From Streptomyces kronopolitis (GTDB lineage Bacteria; Actinomycetota; Actinomycetes; Streptomycetales; Streptomycetaceae): a stretch of 64,000 nt of DNA. The translations under genes were made by a program, and so were the position numbers. Below are positions 36,557 through 44,981 of the stretch, one piece after another (positions within the stretch are counted from its first letter, which is position 1; each line of letters opens with the position of its first letter). The stretch spans positions 62,001-126,000 of the forward strand of contig NZ_BMND01000014.1 of the NCBI RefSeq assembly GCF_014646275.1. Reading direction: 5' to 3'. The notes beneath the pieces were generated by a model. It was not told where the DNA came from. It did not search any database and saw nothing but the letters and a program-made list of their open reading frames with translations.

Positions 36557-36584
36557 AAGACCCTCCCTTTGGGAGGGTCTTTTT
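36557..36584 (+). terminator. T-tailed intrinsic terminator after tRNA-Arg
   Basis: Perfect 11-bp stem AAGACCCTCCC / GGGAGGGTCTT with TTT loop, followed immediately by a run of Ts (TCTTTTTG). A classical rho-independent terminator six bases after the tRNA. Confidence 0.9.
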
Positions 36585-36724
36585 GCTGTTCAAGGGTGTA
36601 CGCAGGCACACATACGGAAGGGTCGGCACCGCCCCAGATGGCGGCGGGACGGGTCCTACGCCGACGCTACCGCCCACCGGTTTCCGGGGCGGCTGCGACA
36701 CCAACACCCGCCCCCGACAGGGCC

Positions 36725-37267
36725 CTACCCCTCCCCGTCCACCCCCGCACCCTCCGCCGCCTCCGCCGCAGCCCGGACCAGGTTCTGTTCCAGGCGTTCC
36801 AAGGTGTGCAGGGCTGCGGTGCGTTCGTCGGGGGAGAGGCCGGCTGCGGAGAGGTCCTCCAGGTGGGTCCAGACCTGTTCGACCTCGCGGCGCAGGGCGT
36901 GGCTGGCCGTGGTCGGTTCGATGAGGGAGGCGCGCCTGTCGGTGGGTGAGGGGCGGCGGCGGACGAAGCCGGCTTGTTCCAGGCGGCGGACGGTGCGGGT
37001 CATCGTGGCGGCGTCGGAGTCCATCAGGCGCACCAGGTCGGTCTGCCGCTGGGGGCCGAGTTCCCACAGGTGCATCATGACCAGCTCCTGGCCCGGATGC
37101 AGGCCGATCCGGCGCAGGAGCTGTCCGGCGAACATGCGGTGCAGACGGGCCAGGCGGAAGATCGCGTGACTGACCGGCCCGCCGCCGGCCGCGGCCGGTA
37201 GCGGGACCGTGGCGTCCTGCCCCTTCTCCACGGGGCTCTGGCCGGCTTCCGGGGTGGACTGCGTCAT
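36725..37267 (-). CDS. MarR-family transcriptional regulator
   Basis: 180-residue regulator. The winged helix covers about residues 55-125: QELVMMHLWELGPQRQTDLVRLM, then DSDAATMTRTVRRLEQAGFVRRRPSPTDRRASLI with the DxR wing. N- and C-terminal helices form the dimer interface (SHAIFRLARLHRMFAGQLL, LERLEQNLVRAAAEA). No conserved cysteine suggests thiol redox sensing. It is divergent from an old yellow enzyme gene, and the shared 249-base region carries two 17-base direct repeats (37413-37450) that could be its operator. MarR proteins usually repress the divergent gene until a phenol, quinone or oxidant binds. Confidence 0.88.
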   Translation of the reverse strand: MTQSTPEAGQSPVEKGQDATVPLPAAAGGGPVSHAIFRLARLHRMFAGQLLRRIGLHPGQELVMMHLWELGPQRQTDLVRLMDSDAATMTRTVRRLEQAGFVRRRPSPTDRRASLIEPTTASHALRREVEQVWTHLEDLSAAGLSPDERTAALHTLERLEQNLVRAAAEAAEGAGVDGEG

Positions 37268-37412
37268 CAGCCTCTCACTTTCCTGTTCGGTCAGCGTAAT
37301 CCTACCTCTCCAGCCCTAGGACTCCAGGCCCGCGCCGGACCCTGGACACATACGCGCAGGTAGCAACGTGTTGCGTGCTTCACATTTGAAAGCGGGAATG
37401 GATTTTTGACCG

Positions 37413-37450
37413 TTACTTGTTCGGACAGGTGATTTACTTGTTCGGACAGG
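37413..37450 (+). promoter_or_regulatory. Two 17-bp direct repeats, probable operator
   Basis: TTACTTGTTCGGACAGG occurs at 37413-37429 and again, identical, at 37434-37450; the 21-base period places both on the same DNA face. Each has a near-palindromic core TGTTCGGACA. Located 67 bases before the old yellow enzyme start, in the region divergent from the MarR gene. Likely bound by that MarR protein or by the HxlR regulator downstream. Confidence 0.7.
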
Positions 37451-37516
37451 CAATCGCGGGCCCGGGGTCCCGAGCACCGGTGCCGCGAGACCTTCCATCT
37501 CCCGAGGAGAGAGACC

Positions 37517-38587
37517 ATGACCACTGCTTTTGACCCGATCACCCTGGGCGCCGGCAACCTGGCGAACCGCCTCGTGATGGCCCCGATGACCCGCAGCCGC
37601 GCCTACGGGCCGGGCGCCGAGCCGACCGAGCTGATGGCGACGTACTACGCGCAGCGCGCCGGCGCCGGGCTGATCGTCACCGAGGGCATCCAGCCGTCGG
37701 TGGTCGGCCAGGGCTACCCCGACACCCCCGGCCTGCACTCGGCCGGGCAGGTGCGGGCATGGCGGACGGTGACCGACGCCGTGCACCACGAGGGCGGCGC
37801 GATCTTCGCCCAGCTGATGCACACCGGCCGCATCGGCCACCCCAGCCTGCTGCCCGACGGCCTGGAGCCGGTGGGGCCGTCCGCGGTGACCGCCAAGGGC
37901 CAGGTCTTCACCCACGAGGGACCCAAGGAATACGTCACGCCCAAGGAGCTGACCGAGGCCGAGATCCGGCAGACGATCGCCGACTTCGCCGCCGCGGCCC
38001 GCAACGCCATCGAGGCCGGGTTCGACGGCGTGGAGCTGCACGGCGCCAACGGCTACCTGATCCACCAGTTCCTCGCCCCCAACACCAACCTCCGCACCGA
38101 CGCCTGGGGCGGCGACACCGAGGGCCGCATCCGCTTCGCCGTCGAGGTCACCGCGGCCGTGGCCGAGGCGATCGGCGCCGACCGGGTCGGCCTGCGGATC
38201 TCCCCCGGAAACCAGTACAACGACATCGCCGAGGACAACCCGGACGAGGTCTACCTCGCCCTGCTGGAGCGGCTCGCCGGCCTGGACCTGGCCTACCTGC
38301 ACCTGATGGAGGGCCCGAACCGCGACCTGACCCCGCGGCTGCGCAAGGCGTGGGCCGGCACGTTCGTCCTCAACCCGTTCACCTACCCCGACGTCACCGG
38401 TCCCGACGCGCTGGGGCTGATCGAGGATGGCAGCGCGGACATGATCGCCTTCGGCTCGCTCTTCCTGGCCAACCCCGACCTGCCGCGGCGCCTCGCCTCC
38501 GGCGGTCCGTTCAACGCCGCCGACAAGGCCACCTTCTACGGCGGCGACCACCGCGGCTACACCGACTACCCCGCCCTCACCGCCTGA
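37517..38587 (+). CDS. Old yellow enzyme (NADH:flavin oxidoreductase / alkene reductase)
   Basis: 356-residue FMN-dependent TIM-barrel enzyme. It opens DPITLGAGNLANRLVMAPMTRSRA and contains LMHTGRIGHPSLLP, the substrate-anchoring pair in GVELHGANGYLIHQFL (His and Asn), RTDAWGGDTEGRIRFAVEV, and phosphate-binding VGLRISPGN. These enzymes reduce activated alkenes, quinones and other electrophiles using NAD(P)H. Spacing and gene order put it first in a plus-strand group with an oxidoreductase and an HxlR regulator, downstream of a repeated operator. GAGGAGAGAG precedes the ATG. Confidence 0.92.
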   Translation: MTTAFDPITLGAGNLANRLVMAPMTRSRAYGPGAEPTELMATYYAQRAGAGLIVTEGIQPSVVGQGYPDTPGLHSAGQVRAWRTVTDAVHHEGGAIFAQLMHTGRIGHPSLLPDGLEPVGPSAVTAKGQVFTHEGPKEYVTPKELTEAEIRQTIADFAAAARNAIEAGFDGVELHGANGYLIHQFLAPNTNLRTDAWGGDTEGRIRFAVEVTAAVAEAIGADRVGLRISPGNQYNDIAEDNPDEVYLALLERLAGLDLAYLHLMEGPNRDLTPRLRKAWAGTFVLNPFTYPDVTGPDALGLIEDGSADMIAFGSLFLANPDLPRRLASGGPFNAADKATFYGGDHRGYTDYPALTA

Positions 38588-38674
38588 GCGGCGGCCCCGC
38601 CGCCGCGGCCGCACAGTGAAAGACAGCGCGTGCGGTTGCCCACTCCCCCACCCGTCCCTACCTGGGAGTCTGCG

Positions 38675-39577
38675 ATGTCCAAAGCAATCACCTTCTCCGA
38701 GTACGGCACACCCGAGGTGCTGCGACTGTCGGAGGTCGACCTGCCCGAGCCGGGCCCGGGCCAGGTCCGCGTCCGTGTGCGGGCCGCGTCCGTGAACCCG
38801 CTCGACCTCAAGATCCGGTCCGGTCTGATGGCCAAGGTCGCCCCGGCCCGCTTCCCGGTGACCCCCGGGCTGGACGCGGCCGGTGTCGTCGACGCCGTCG
38901 GCGAGGGGGCCGACGTGGCCGTGGGGGATGAGGTCCTCGGTGCCACGGCAGGTGGCAGCTACGGCGAGTACGCGCTGCTCGACCGGCCCCTGGCCAAGCC
39001 CCGGGGTCTGTCGTGGGAGGTCGCCGCCTCGCTGGTCACGGTCGGCCAGACGGCGTTCCGGGTCCTTGGGGAACTGGAGGTGCGGGCGGGGCAGACCCTG
39101 CTCGTGCACGGTGCCGGAGGCAGTGTCGGCACCGCCGCGGTACAGCTGGCCGCCGCCCGCGGCCTCACCGTCGTCGGAACGGCCGGTGAGCACGACCTCG
39201 AGCGCGTCACCGGGCTCGGCGCCACCGCGGTCCACTACGGCGACGGCTGGGCGGAGCGGGTGAAGACCGCGGCTCCCCAGGGAGTGGACGCCGTCTTCGA
39301 CGCCTCCGGGGCGGGCGTACTCGCCGAGTCCGTCGCCCTGACCGGGGACAGCGCACGCGTCATCACCATCGCCGACATGACCGCCGCGCAGCACGGCGTC
39401 CGCTTCAGCGCCGGCAGCGCCGAGGACGGCCAATCCCTGCCGGAACTGGTGCAGCTGGCCGCCACCGGTGAACTCGACGTCCCCGTATGGCGCGCCTATC
39501 CGCTCGACCAGGCCGCCACGGCGCACGGTGACCTCGAGGCCCGTCGCAACCGGGGCAAGGTCGTTCTCCTTCCCTGA
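38675..39577 (+). CDS. NADP-dependent quinone-oxidoreductase-like MDR enzyme
   Basis: 300-residue member of the medium-chain dehydrogenase superfamily without the structural or catalytic zinc cysteines. The GroES-like half runs to about residue 120 (RVRAASVNPLDLKIRSG, TPGLDAAGVVDAVGEGA), then the Rossmann half with VHGAGGSVGTAAVQLAAARG and a last segment ALDQAATAHGDLEARRNRGK-like near the end. It probably reduces quinones or enones with NADPH, fitting the neighbouring old yellow enzyme. The ATG at 38675 has GGGAG upstream and gives the usual MSKAITFSEYGTPEVL beginning. Confidence 0.88.
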   Translation: MSKAITFSEYGTPEVLRLSEVDLPEPGPGQVRVRVRAASVNPLDLKIRSGLMAKVAPARFPVTPGLDAAGVVDAVGEGADVAVGDEVLGATAGGSYGEYALLDRPLAKPRGLSWEVAASLVTVGQTAFRVLGELEVRAGQTLLVHGAGGSVGTAAVQLAAARGLTVVGTAGEHDLERVTGLGATAVHYGDGWAERVKTAAPQGVDAVFDASGAGVLAESVALTGDSARVITIADMTAAQHGVRFSAGSAEDGQSLPELVQLAATGELDVPVWRAYPLDQAATAHGDLEARRNRGKVVLLP

Positions 39578-39620
39578 CCCCTGCCGCCGCCTCGCCCCGC
39601 CGGAGCGGGCGAGGCGGCCG

Positions 39621-39652
39621 GGCCGCGGTCGGCTTCCCGGCCGACCGCGGTC
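39621..39652 (+). terminator. Hairpin between oxidoreductase and HxlR-hydrolase genes
   Basis: Stem CCGCGGTCGGC / GCCGACCGCGG (11 bp, extendable by two with a G-T pair) around TTCCCG. It could end the transcript of the preceding gene or attenuate read-through into the next; there is no T-run. Confidence 0.55.
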
Positions 39653-39701
39653 CATCCACCCACCACACACCCCTCACCAAGGACGCAGGACCGCGAGACC
39701 C

Positions 39702-40853
39702 ATGGCAGCCCGGCCCACCCGCCCCGTGCCGCTGACGGCCGACGCGGACCTCATCGCCGCGTTCGAGGTCCTCGGCCAGAAGTGGACCGGCATCATCCTC
39801 CACACCCTGGCCACCCGCCCCGCCCGTTACGGCGAACTGAGCGCCGCCATCACACGCATCAGCACCAAGATGCTCGCCGACCGGCTGCGCGAACTCGTCG
39901 AGACCGGGCTGGTCACCCACGCCCAACTCCCGCCGGGGCCCGCGACCTACACGCTCACCGCCGACGGCCGGGCCCTGCTGCCCGCCCTGGAGCAGATCCG
40001 CTGCTGGTCGCGGCACCGCACCCGCACCCCACGCCACTCCCCCGGAAAGGCCACCCCCGTGTCCGCACACCCCCTGCCCGACGCCACCTACGCCCGCACC
40101 GTCCTGGGCTCCGGCCCGGGCCTCGCTCTCGCCCACGGCGCCGGCAGCAGCATCGACAACACCTACGGCCCGATCCTCGAAGGCCTCGCCGCCCACCACA
40201 CCGTGGTCGGCGTCGACTACCCCGGCAGCGGCGACACCCCCCGCTCCACCACCCCGCTCTCACTCGACGACCTGGCCGACCAGCTCGTCGCCGGAGCCGT
40301 CGCCGAGGGCCTGGAGACCTTCGCGGTGTCCGGCTACTCGCTCGGCGGCCCGGTCGCCATCCGGGCGGCCGCCCGCCACCCCGAGCGCGTCACCGCCCTC
40401 GTCCTGACCGCGACCTTCCCGTACCGGGACAACCGGCTCGCGCTCGCCCTGCCGGTCTGGCGCAAGCTGGCCGAGTCGGACGACCCCGAACTGCTCGCCG
40501 AGTACCTGACGATGATGGCCCTGGGCGCCGACGCGCTGGAGGCGATGCCGGACGAGCAGCTCCGGCAGGCCGTCGGGTTCACCGCCGCCGGCGTCGCCGC
40601 CGGCACCCCCGAACAGGCTGAACTCGCCCCCCGCGCCGACGTCCGCGACGACCTGCCGGGCATCCAGGCGCCCACCCTGGTCATCTCCACCACCCAGGAC
40701 CGGTTCACCTCCACCCGCCTGCACCGCCAGCTCGCCGACACCATCCCCCACGCCCAGCTCGTCGAACTCCCCACCGGCCACCTGCCCATGGTCGAACGCC
40801 CCGACGAATGGCGCCGCCTCATCACCGACTTCCTGGGGCGGAACGGGGGCTGA
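39702..40853 (+). CDS. HxlR-type regulator fused to an alpha/beta hydrolase
   Basis: 383-residue open frame with two unrelated halves. Residues 1-105 are a complete HxlR winged helix (IAAFEVLGQKWTGIILHTL, RYGELSAAITRISTKMLADR, LRELVETGLVTHAQL). Residues from about 120 form an alpha/beta hydrolase: oxyanion region LALAHGAGSSIDNTYG, nucleophile elbow SGYSLGGPVAIRAA, an acid near TTQDRFTS and the histidine in LPTGHLPMVERP. HxlR proteins are usually about 110-130 residues and end there; here no stop separates the halves. An in-frame GTG at 40059 preceded by GGAAAGG could also give a free hydrolase of 264 residues. Neighbouring genes are redox enzymes that the HxlR half may control. Confidence 0.8.
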   Translation: MAARPTRPVPLTADADLIAAFEVLGQKWTGIILHTLATRPARYGELSAAITRISTKMLADRLRELVETGLVTHAQLPPGPATYTLTADGRALLPALEQIRCWSRHRTRTPRHSPGKATPVSAHPLPDATYARTVLGSGPGLALAHGAGSSIDNTYGPILEGLAAHHTVVGVDYPGSGDTPRSTTPLSLDDLADQLVAGAVAEGLETFAVSGYSLGGPVAIRAAARHPERVTALVLTATFPYRDNRLALALPVWRKLAESDDPELLAEYLTMMALGADALEAMPDEQLRQAVGFTAAGVAAGTPEQAELAPRADVRDDLPGIQAPTLVISTTQDRFTSTRLHRQLADTIPHAQLVELPTGHLPMVERPDEWRRLITDFLGRNGG

Positions 40854-40968
40854 GTACCCGTTCGCGAGGGGGCCGCACGGCCGTCGCCCGGGCGACCCCC
40901 TCAAGAAAAAACAGGACAAATAAGCATTCCGGTTGAAGGAAGTTGAAAGTCGGATCACCCTTTCCGTC

Positions 40969-42854
40969 ATGAGCCTTGCTTCCGTCGTCGCCGAGGATTC
41001 CGGCTTCCGTGCGTACGCCTTCGAGTGGGCGTTGGTGGACGTGGAGACCTCGGGGCTGGTGGCGCGCAGGGACCGGGTGCTGTCGGTGGCGGTGGTCACC
41101 ATGGGGCCGGACGGCGAGCGGACCGGGGAGTTCTCGACGCTGTTGGATCCGGGGTGCGACCCGGGGCCGGTGCGGGTGCACGGGCTGACCGCCGAGCGGC
41201 TGCGGGGTGCGCCGGAGTTCGGTCAGGTCGCCGGCCGGATCGCCGCCATGCTTCAGGACCGGGTGCTGGTCGCGCACAACGCGCAGTTCGACTACGACTT
41301 CCTGGCGCACGAGTTCGCCCGCGCGGCCACCCCGCTGCCGGTCTCCCGGCGGCTGTGCACGCTGGCGCTGAACCGGCGGGTGGATCCGCCGACCGAGGAT
41401 CTGCGGCTGGGGACGCTCGCCGCCCACTACGGCGTCCCGCAGCACAAGGCGCACGACGCGCTGGACGACACCCGGGTGCTGGCCGGGGTGTTGCGCGCCT
41501 CGCTGCGGGAGGCGGCGCGGCTCGGGCTGCCGCTGCCGTTCGTCGACTGCCCGCCGCGGCAGGATCCGCGGTTCCTGCCCCGGCAGTCGAAGGCGCCGTG
41601 CTCCTTCCGCAACCCGGGGCGGCTGGCCCCGGGAGGGCCGCTGGCGCAGGGCATGAAGGTGGCGGTCACCGGTGAGACCGACATCCCCCGCACCGAACTC
41701 GTCGCCCGGTCCGCCGCCGCGGGGCTGAACATGATGACGTCGGTCAGCCGGCACACCAGTGTGCTGGTCACCAACGACGCCTCCGCCGGCTCGGCGAAGG
41801 CGCGGCGCGCGGCCGCCGAGGGGGTGCCGGTCATCGACGAGCGCACGTTCCTGCGCCTGCTGGGCGAGGTGCGCGCCGGAACTCCCCATGAGCAGCCATC
41901 GGATGAGCGGCAGGATGAGCGACCGGCGGAACGGCGGTCCGAGCGGGAAGTCGAGGGGAGGTCGCGTCCGTCCCGGGGGCCCGGGTGGCGGAGGGCGGGG
42001 CTCGCACACTGCGGACGGCGGCCTCGAAGACCACGGGGCCGGTTCCGGTCCCCGCCGACCGGCCGCTCTCGGGGCGGCGGGTGCTCGTTCTGGGCGGTAC
42101 GCATCCGACGGCGGCGGCCGGCCGTGCCCGGGTCGTCGAGCTGGGGGGTGCCGCGGCGATCAACCTGTCGGCGGGGGTCACCGATGTCGTGCTGCTCGCC
42201 GAGGGGGCGGCGGACCGGCGGATGCCCCGTATCGCCGCGCTGGAGATCCCCACCTACCCGGCCGACTGGCTCGACGCCCCCGCGGTCGCGCCCCTTCCGC
42301 GCTGGGTCATCGGGCGGCGGGGCCCGCTCGTGCTTCCGCGCGGGGGCGTCATCGACCTGCCGGACCAGCAGCTTTCGGCCGTCTGGCACCTCACCGCCTC
42401 CTGGGCGCAGCGGACCACCTGCGAGGTGGACCTGGTGGCCTTCCTGGTCGACGAGGACGAGCAGGTCTCGTGCGACGAGGACTTCCTCTTCTACGGCGCC
42501 CCGGAGAGCCCGGACGGATCGGTGCGCCTCCTGGCCGACGGGCCGGCCGAGCAGACCCTCGCGGTCCGTCTCGGCGCGCTGCCGTCCGCCGTCCGCAAGG
42601 TCGTGGTCGCGGCCGCCGTCGACGGCACCCCCACCTTCGGCGACGTCGGCGCGCTCCAGCTCACCGCGGGCTGCGGCAGCAGCGCCCCGCCCCTGGCGCA
42701 GTCCGCTCTCGACGCCGCCACCACCGAGCGCACCCTGCTGCTCGCGGAGCTCTACCGCCGGGGTCCGCGCTGGCGCTTCCGGGCCGTGGGGCAGGGCTAC
42801 GACCACGGACTGGACGTGCTCGCACGGGGCTACGGGGTGGACATCGAGGAGTGA
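40969..42854 (+). pseudogene. DEDDh exonuclease-BRCT-BRCT-TerD gene, apparently frameshifted
   Basis: Two reading frames together read as one multidomain protein. Frame 1 from the ATG at 40969 encodes a DnaQ-like 3'-5' exonuclease with all motifs (VDVETSG, HNAQFDYDFL, HKAHDALDDT) followed by a BRCT domain (KVAVTGETDIPRTELV to PVIDERTFLRLL). Around 41890-41990 the charged linker loses normal codon character, and the coherent protein continues in the frame one base earlier with a second BRCT domain and a TerD domain. Frame 1 stays formally open to 42930 but is arginine-rich and meaningless beyond about 41950. A single-base deletion would explain this; two separate genes or programmed shifting are alternatives. 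The start lacks a clear ribosome site. Confidence 0.65.
41985..42854 (+). CDS. BRCT-TerD domain protein (second part of the split gene)
   Basis: 289-residue open frame from GTG 41985. Residues about 28-95 form a BRCT domain (GRRVLVLGGTHPTAAAGRAR, VTDVVLLAEG, PTYPADWLD). About residues 120-285 are a TerD-type calcium-binding fold, with LTASWAQRTTCEVDLVAFLV, CDEDFLFYGAPESPDGSV and LPSAVRKVVVAAAVDG. TerD proteins occur in tellurite-resistance and stress operons; fusions to nuclease-BRCT modules suggest a link to DNA damage. If not a relic of the frameshift, this could be translated as its own protein, but no good ribosome site precedes the GTG and the frame is open only from 41919. Confidence 0.6.
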   Translation: MAEGGARTLRTAASKTTGPVPVPADRPLSGRRVLVLGGTHPTAAAGRARVVELGGAAAINLSAGVTDVVLLAEGAADRRMPRIAALEIPTYPADWLDAPAVAPLPRWVIGRRGPLVLPRGGVIDLPDQQLSAVWHLTASWAQRTTCEVDLVAFLVDEDEQVSCDEDFLFYGAPESPDGSVRLLADGPAEQTLAVRLGALPSAVRKVVVAAAVDGTPTFGDVGALQLTAGCGSSAPPLAQSALDAATTERTLLLAELYRRGPRWRFRAVGQGYDHGLDVLARGYGVDIEE

Positions 42855-43206
42855 GCGCGGCCCGTTCCCCGGCGGGGAGCGGGCGGCGGGCGGGGTGGTG
42901 CGGGCGTCTGGCCGGAATCCGCACGCGTGACGGGGAGTGCACGGGCGGCGCCCGGGGGTGGGTGGTTGTGCGCGGTGTGGGGTGGCGTGCGGTGAGGGGT
43001 CGGCCGGAGCGCGCGGGACGGGCCGGCGTGCGGGGCACATGACTGAAGCCCCTTCATGCACCTGTGCTACTGCGCGCAACGTCCAGGCGGCGACTTGACT
43101 TTGGTCATCGCGATTCAGTCCCAGTTGTTGGGTAAAGACTGACCCATCCCGTTCTCTCTGGATATGCCAACGTGAACCGTTGGCGGCATGTGCTTGGAGG
43201 AGAACC
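42855..43206. other. Gap before the NsdA-like gene
   Basis: About 350 bases. The part from 43060 to 43180 is less GC-rich and has a TTGACT hexamer at 43095-43100, but no matching -10 at the right distance, so only a general promoter location can be proposed. No gene was found. Confidence 0.45.
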
Positions 43207-44601
43207 ATGGCCGCCCGACCACTCGTCGCGCGTCAGACCAACCAACGACTTCGGTCGCTCATCCAGGAAGCCTCACTGTCCAACTCCGCGCTGGCGCGGC
43301 AGGTGAACGTCCTGGGAGAGGCACAGGGCCTGGACCTGCGGTACGACAAGACCTCCGTGAGCCGGTGGCTCAGCGGTCAGCGGCCACGCGGCCGGGTGCC
43401 GGCCGTCATCGCCGAGGCACTGAGCGGCAAACTCGGCCGCACGGTCTCGACGGAAGAGATCGGCATGGCCAACGGCAACAGCGTGACCTGCGGGGTCGGT
43501 CTGCACTTCGCCGCCACGGTGGACGACGCCCTGGAACAGGTCCGTGAACTATGGCACATGGACGCCGAGTCACGGGGGCTTTTGTCGCGTTCGGCCATGA
43601 CCGCGTCGGCGCTGGTCGAACCCAGCAGGGACTGGCTGATCAGCTCCCCCGACCCCCAGGTGGCCCGCCATCGGCCGCTGGGGCCGCGGGTCGGCATGAC
43701 CGATGTGGAGCTGGTCCGGGCGACCACCCAGGCGCTGGCCGAACTCGACCACCGGGTGGGCAGCGGCTATGTGCGGCCCGTGGTGGTGTCCTGCCTGAGC
43801 AGTGTGCTGTCCGGGCTGATGGCCGGGAGCTACGGGGAGACCACGGGACGGCAGTTGTTCGCCGCGGCCGCCCGGCTGACCGAGCTGGCCGGGTACACGG
43901 CCCTGGACATCGGGCAACCGGGCCTGGCCCAGCGGTACTACATCCAGGCGCTGCGACTCGCGCAGGCCGCGGACGACCGGTGCTACGGCGGCTATGTGCT
44001 GGCCGCCGGGCTGAGCCACCTCGCGGTGGGCGCGGGCTGCTCCCGGGAGGCGGTGCAGCTCGCCCGGGCGGCACAGGAAGGCACCCGGGGCCGGGCGCCG
44101 CTGGCCGCGCAGGCGATGTTCTACGCCACCGAGGCCCGCGGCTACGCCATGCTCGGGGACGCCAGGATGTGCAAAATACTGGCGGACAAGGCGACGGAGG
44201 CGATGACGCAGGTCGTCCCCGGGGACGGCCCCGAGTGGATCGCACATTTCGACCGGGCCTATCTGGCCGACGAACTGGCGCACTGCTACCGGGATCTCCA
44301 GCAGCCGCGGCCGGCCGCCCGGCGCGCCGAGGAGGCGCTCGCCCGGCATCCGCGGACCCGGGTGCGCCGCCGGGCCATCGATCTGCTGCTGCTCGCCACG
44401 GTGCTGGCGCAGGCCGGCGACGTGGAGGAGGCCTGCCGGGCGGCGATGGAGGGGGTGGCCCTGCTCGGCAGGCTGAAGTCGGCGCTCGGGGAGCGGTATC
44501 TGCAGGGCTTCCAGGACGAGCTGCGGCCGTTCGGGGACACCGAGCCGGTGCGCGCGTTCGACACCCTCGTGCTGGAGAGCGGGATGCGGGTGTCGCGGTG
44601 A
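43207..44601 (+). CDS. NsdA-like developmental regulator
   Basis: 464-residue regulator. The N-terminal 70 residues resemble a helix-turn-helix (NQRLRSLIQEASLSNSALARQ, YDKTSVSRWLSGQRPRGRVP, VIAEALSGKLGR) and the remainder is a TPR-like helical array (LAQRYYIQALRLAQAADDR, GYVLAAGLSHLAVGAGC, LADELAHCYRDL, ARRAEEALARHPRTRVRRRAIDLL). Wording and layout match the NsdA family of Streptomyces, whose founding member represses sporulation and antibiotic production. It stands upstream of, and on the opposite strand to, the polyketide unit, so a role in its control is conceivable. ATG 43207 has GGAGGAG just ahead. Confidence 0.82.
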   Translation: MAARPLVARQTNQRLRSLIQEASLSNSALARQVNVLGEAQGLDLRYDKTSVSRWLSGQRPRGRVPAVIAEALSGKLGRTVSTEEIGMANGNSVTCGVGLHFAATVDDALEQVRELWHMDAESRGLLSRSAMTASALVEPSRDWLISSPDPQVARHRPLGPRVGMTDVELVRATTQALAELDHRVGSGYVRPVVVSCLSSVLSGLMAGSYGETTGRQLFAAAARLTELAGYTALDIGQPGLAQRYYIQALRLAQAADDRCYGGYVLAAGLSHLAVGAGCSREAVQLARAAQEGTRGRAPLAAQAMFYATEARGYAMLGDARMCKILADKATEAMTQVVPGDGPEWIAHFDRAYLADELAHCYRDLQQPRPAARRAEEALARHPRTRVRRRAIDLLLLATVLAQAGDVEEACRAAMEGVALLGRLKSALGERYLQGFQDELRPFGDTEPVRAFDTLVLESGMRVSR

Positions 44602-44730
44602 TGGTGGTGCGACTGGCGTGGTCGGGGCGGTTGGTGCGGTCAGTTCGACCGGTGCGATCGGTGTGGCCGGTGCGAGCGGCGTGGCCAGTGTGGTCAGTTC
44701 GGCCGGTGTGGCCGGTGCGGTCGCCGTGCG
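44602..44730. repeat. Low-complexity GTGGCCGGTGCG-type repeat
   Basis: Irregular, closely related GT-rich units (GGTGCGATCGGTGTGG, GGCCGGTGTGGCCGGTGCGG) follow directly after the NsdA-like stop codon. Short open frames here merely mirror the repeat. Confidence 0.6.
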
Positions 44731-44981
44731 GGGAGCGTGCGGTCGTTCCGGCGCCGACGGCCGGGCGGCTCGTCCCGGCCCGCGGGGAGGCGGTGGGGAA
44801 GCCGGTGCCGCCCGGCCGTCGGCTGTAGGGAGCCACCCCTAGGGGTGCAGCGGCACCGCGTACGGACCGCGGCCGGCGGTCCTCGGTGCCGCTTGTGGTG
44901 TTCCGTCGTGGGGAGCACGCCGCTTTTGGCCGTGGAAGCGGGCGTTGCGGGGCGGTGGCCGCCGGGGGACGGCCGAGGGGG
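44731..44981. other. Gap between convergent regulator and ATPase genes
   Basis: About 250 bases between the repeat and the stop of the minus-strand ATPase gene. No clear terminator hairpin or gene was found. Confidence 0.4.

Noticed and set aside
41985..42930. Continuation of the exonuclease frame to a stop at 42930
   Set aside because: Beyond about 41950 the translation is Arg/Pro-rich and unlike any domain, while the other frame encodes BRCT and TerD domains.
43095..43100. TTGACT as -35 box for the NsdA-like gene
   Set aside because: No acceptable -10 sequence at 16-19 bases downstream.
44602..44842. Frame of 74 residues (AVGAVSSTGAIGVAG-type)
   Set aside because: A direct translation of the low-complexity repeat without a ribosome site.
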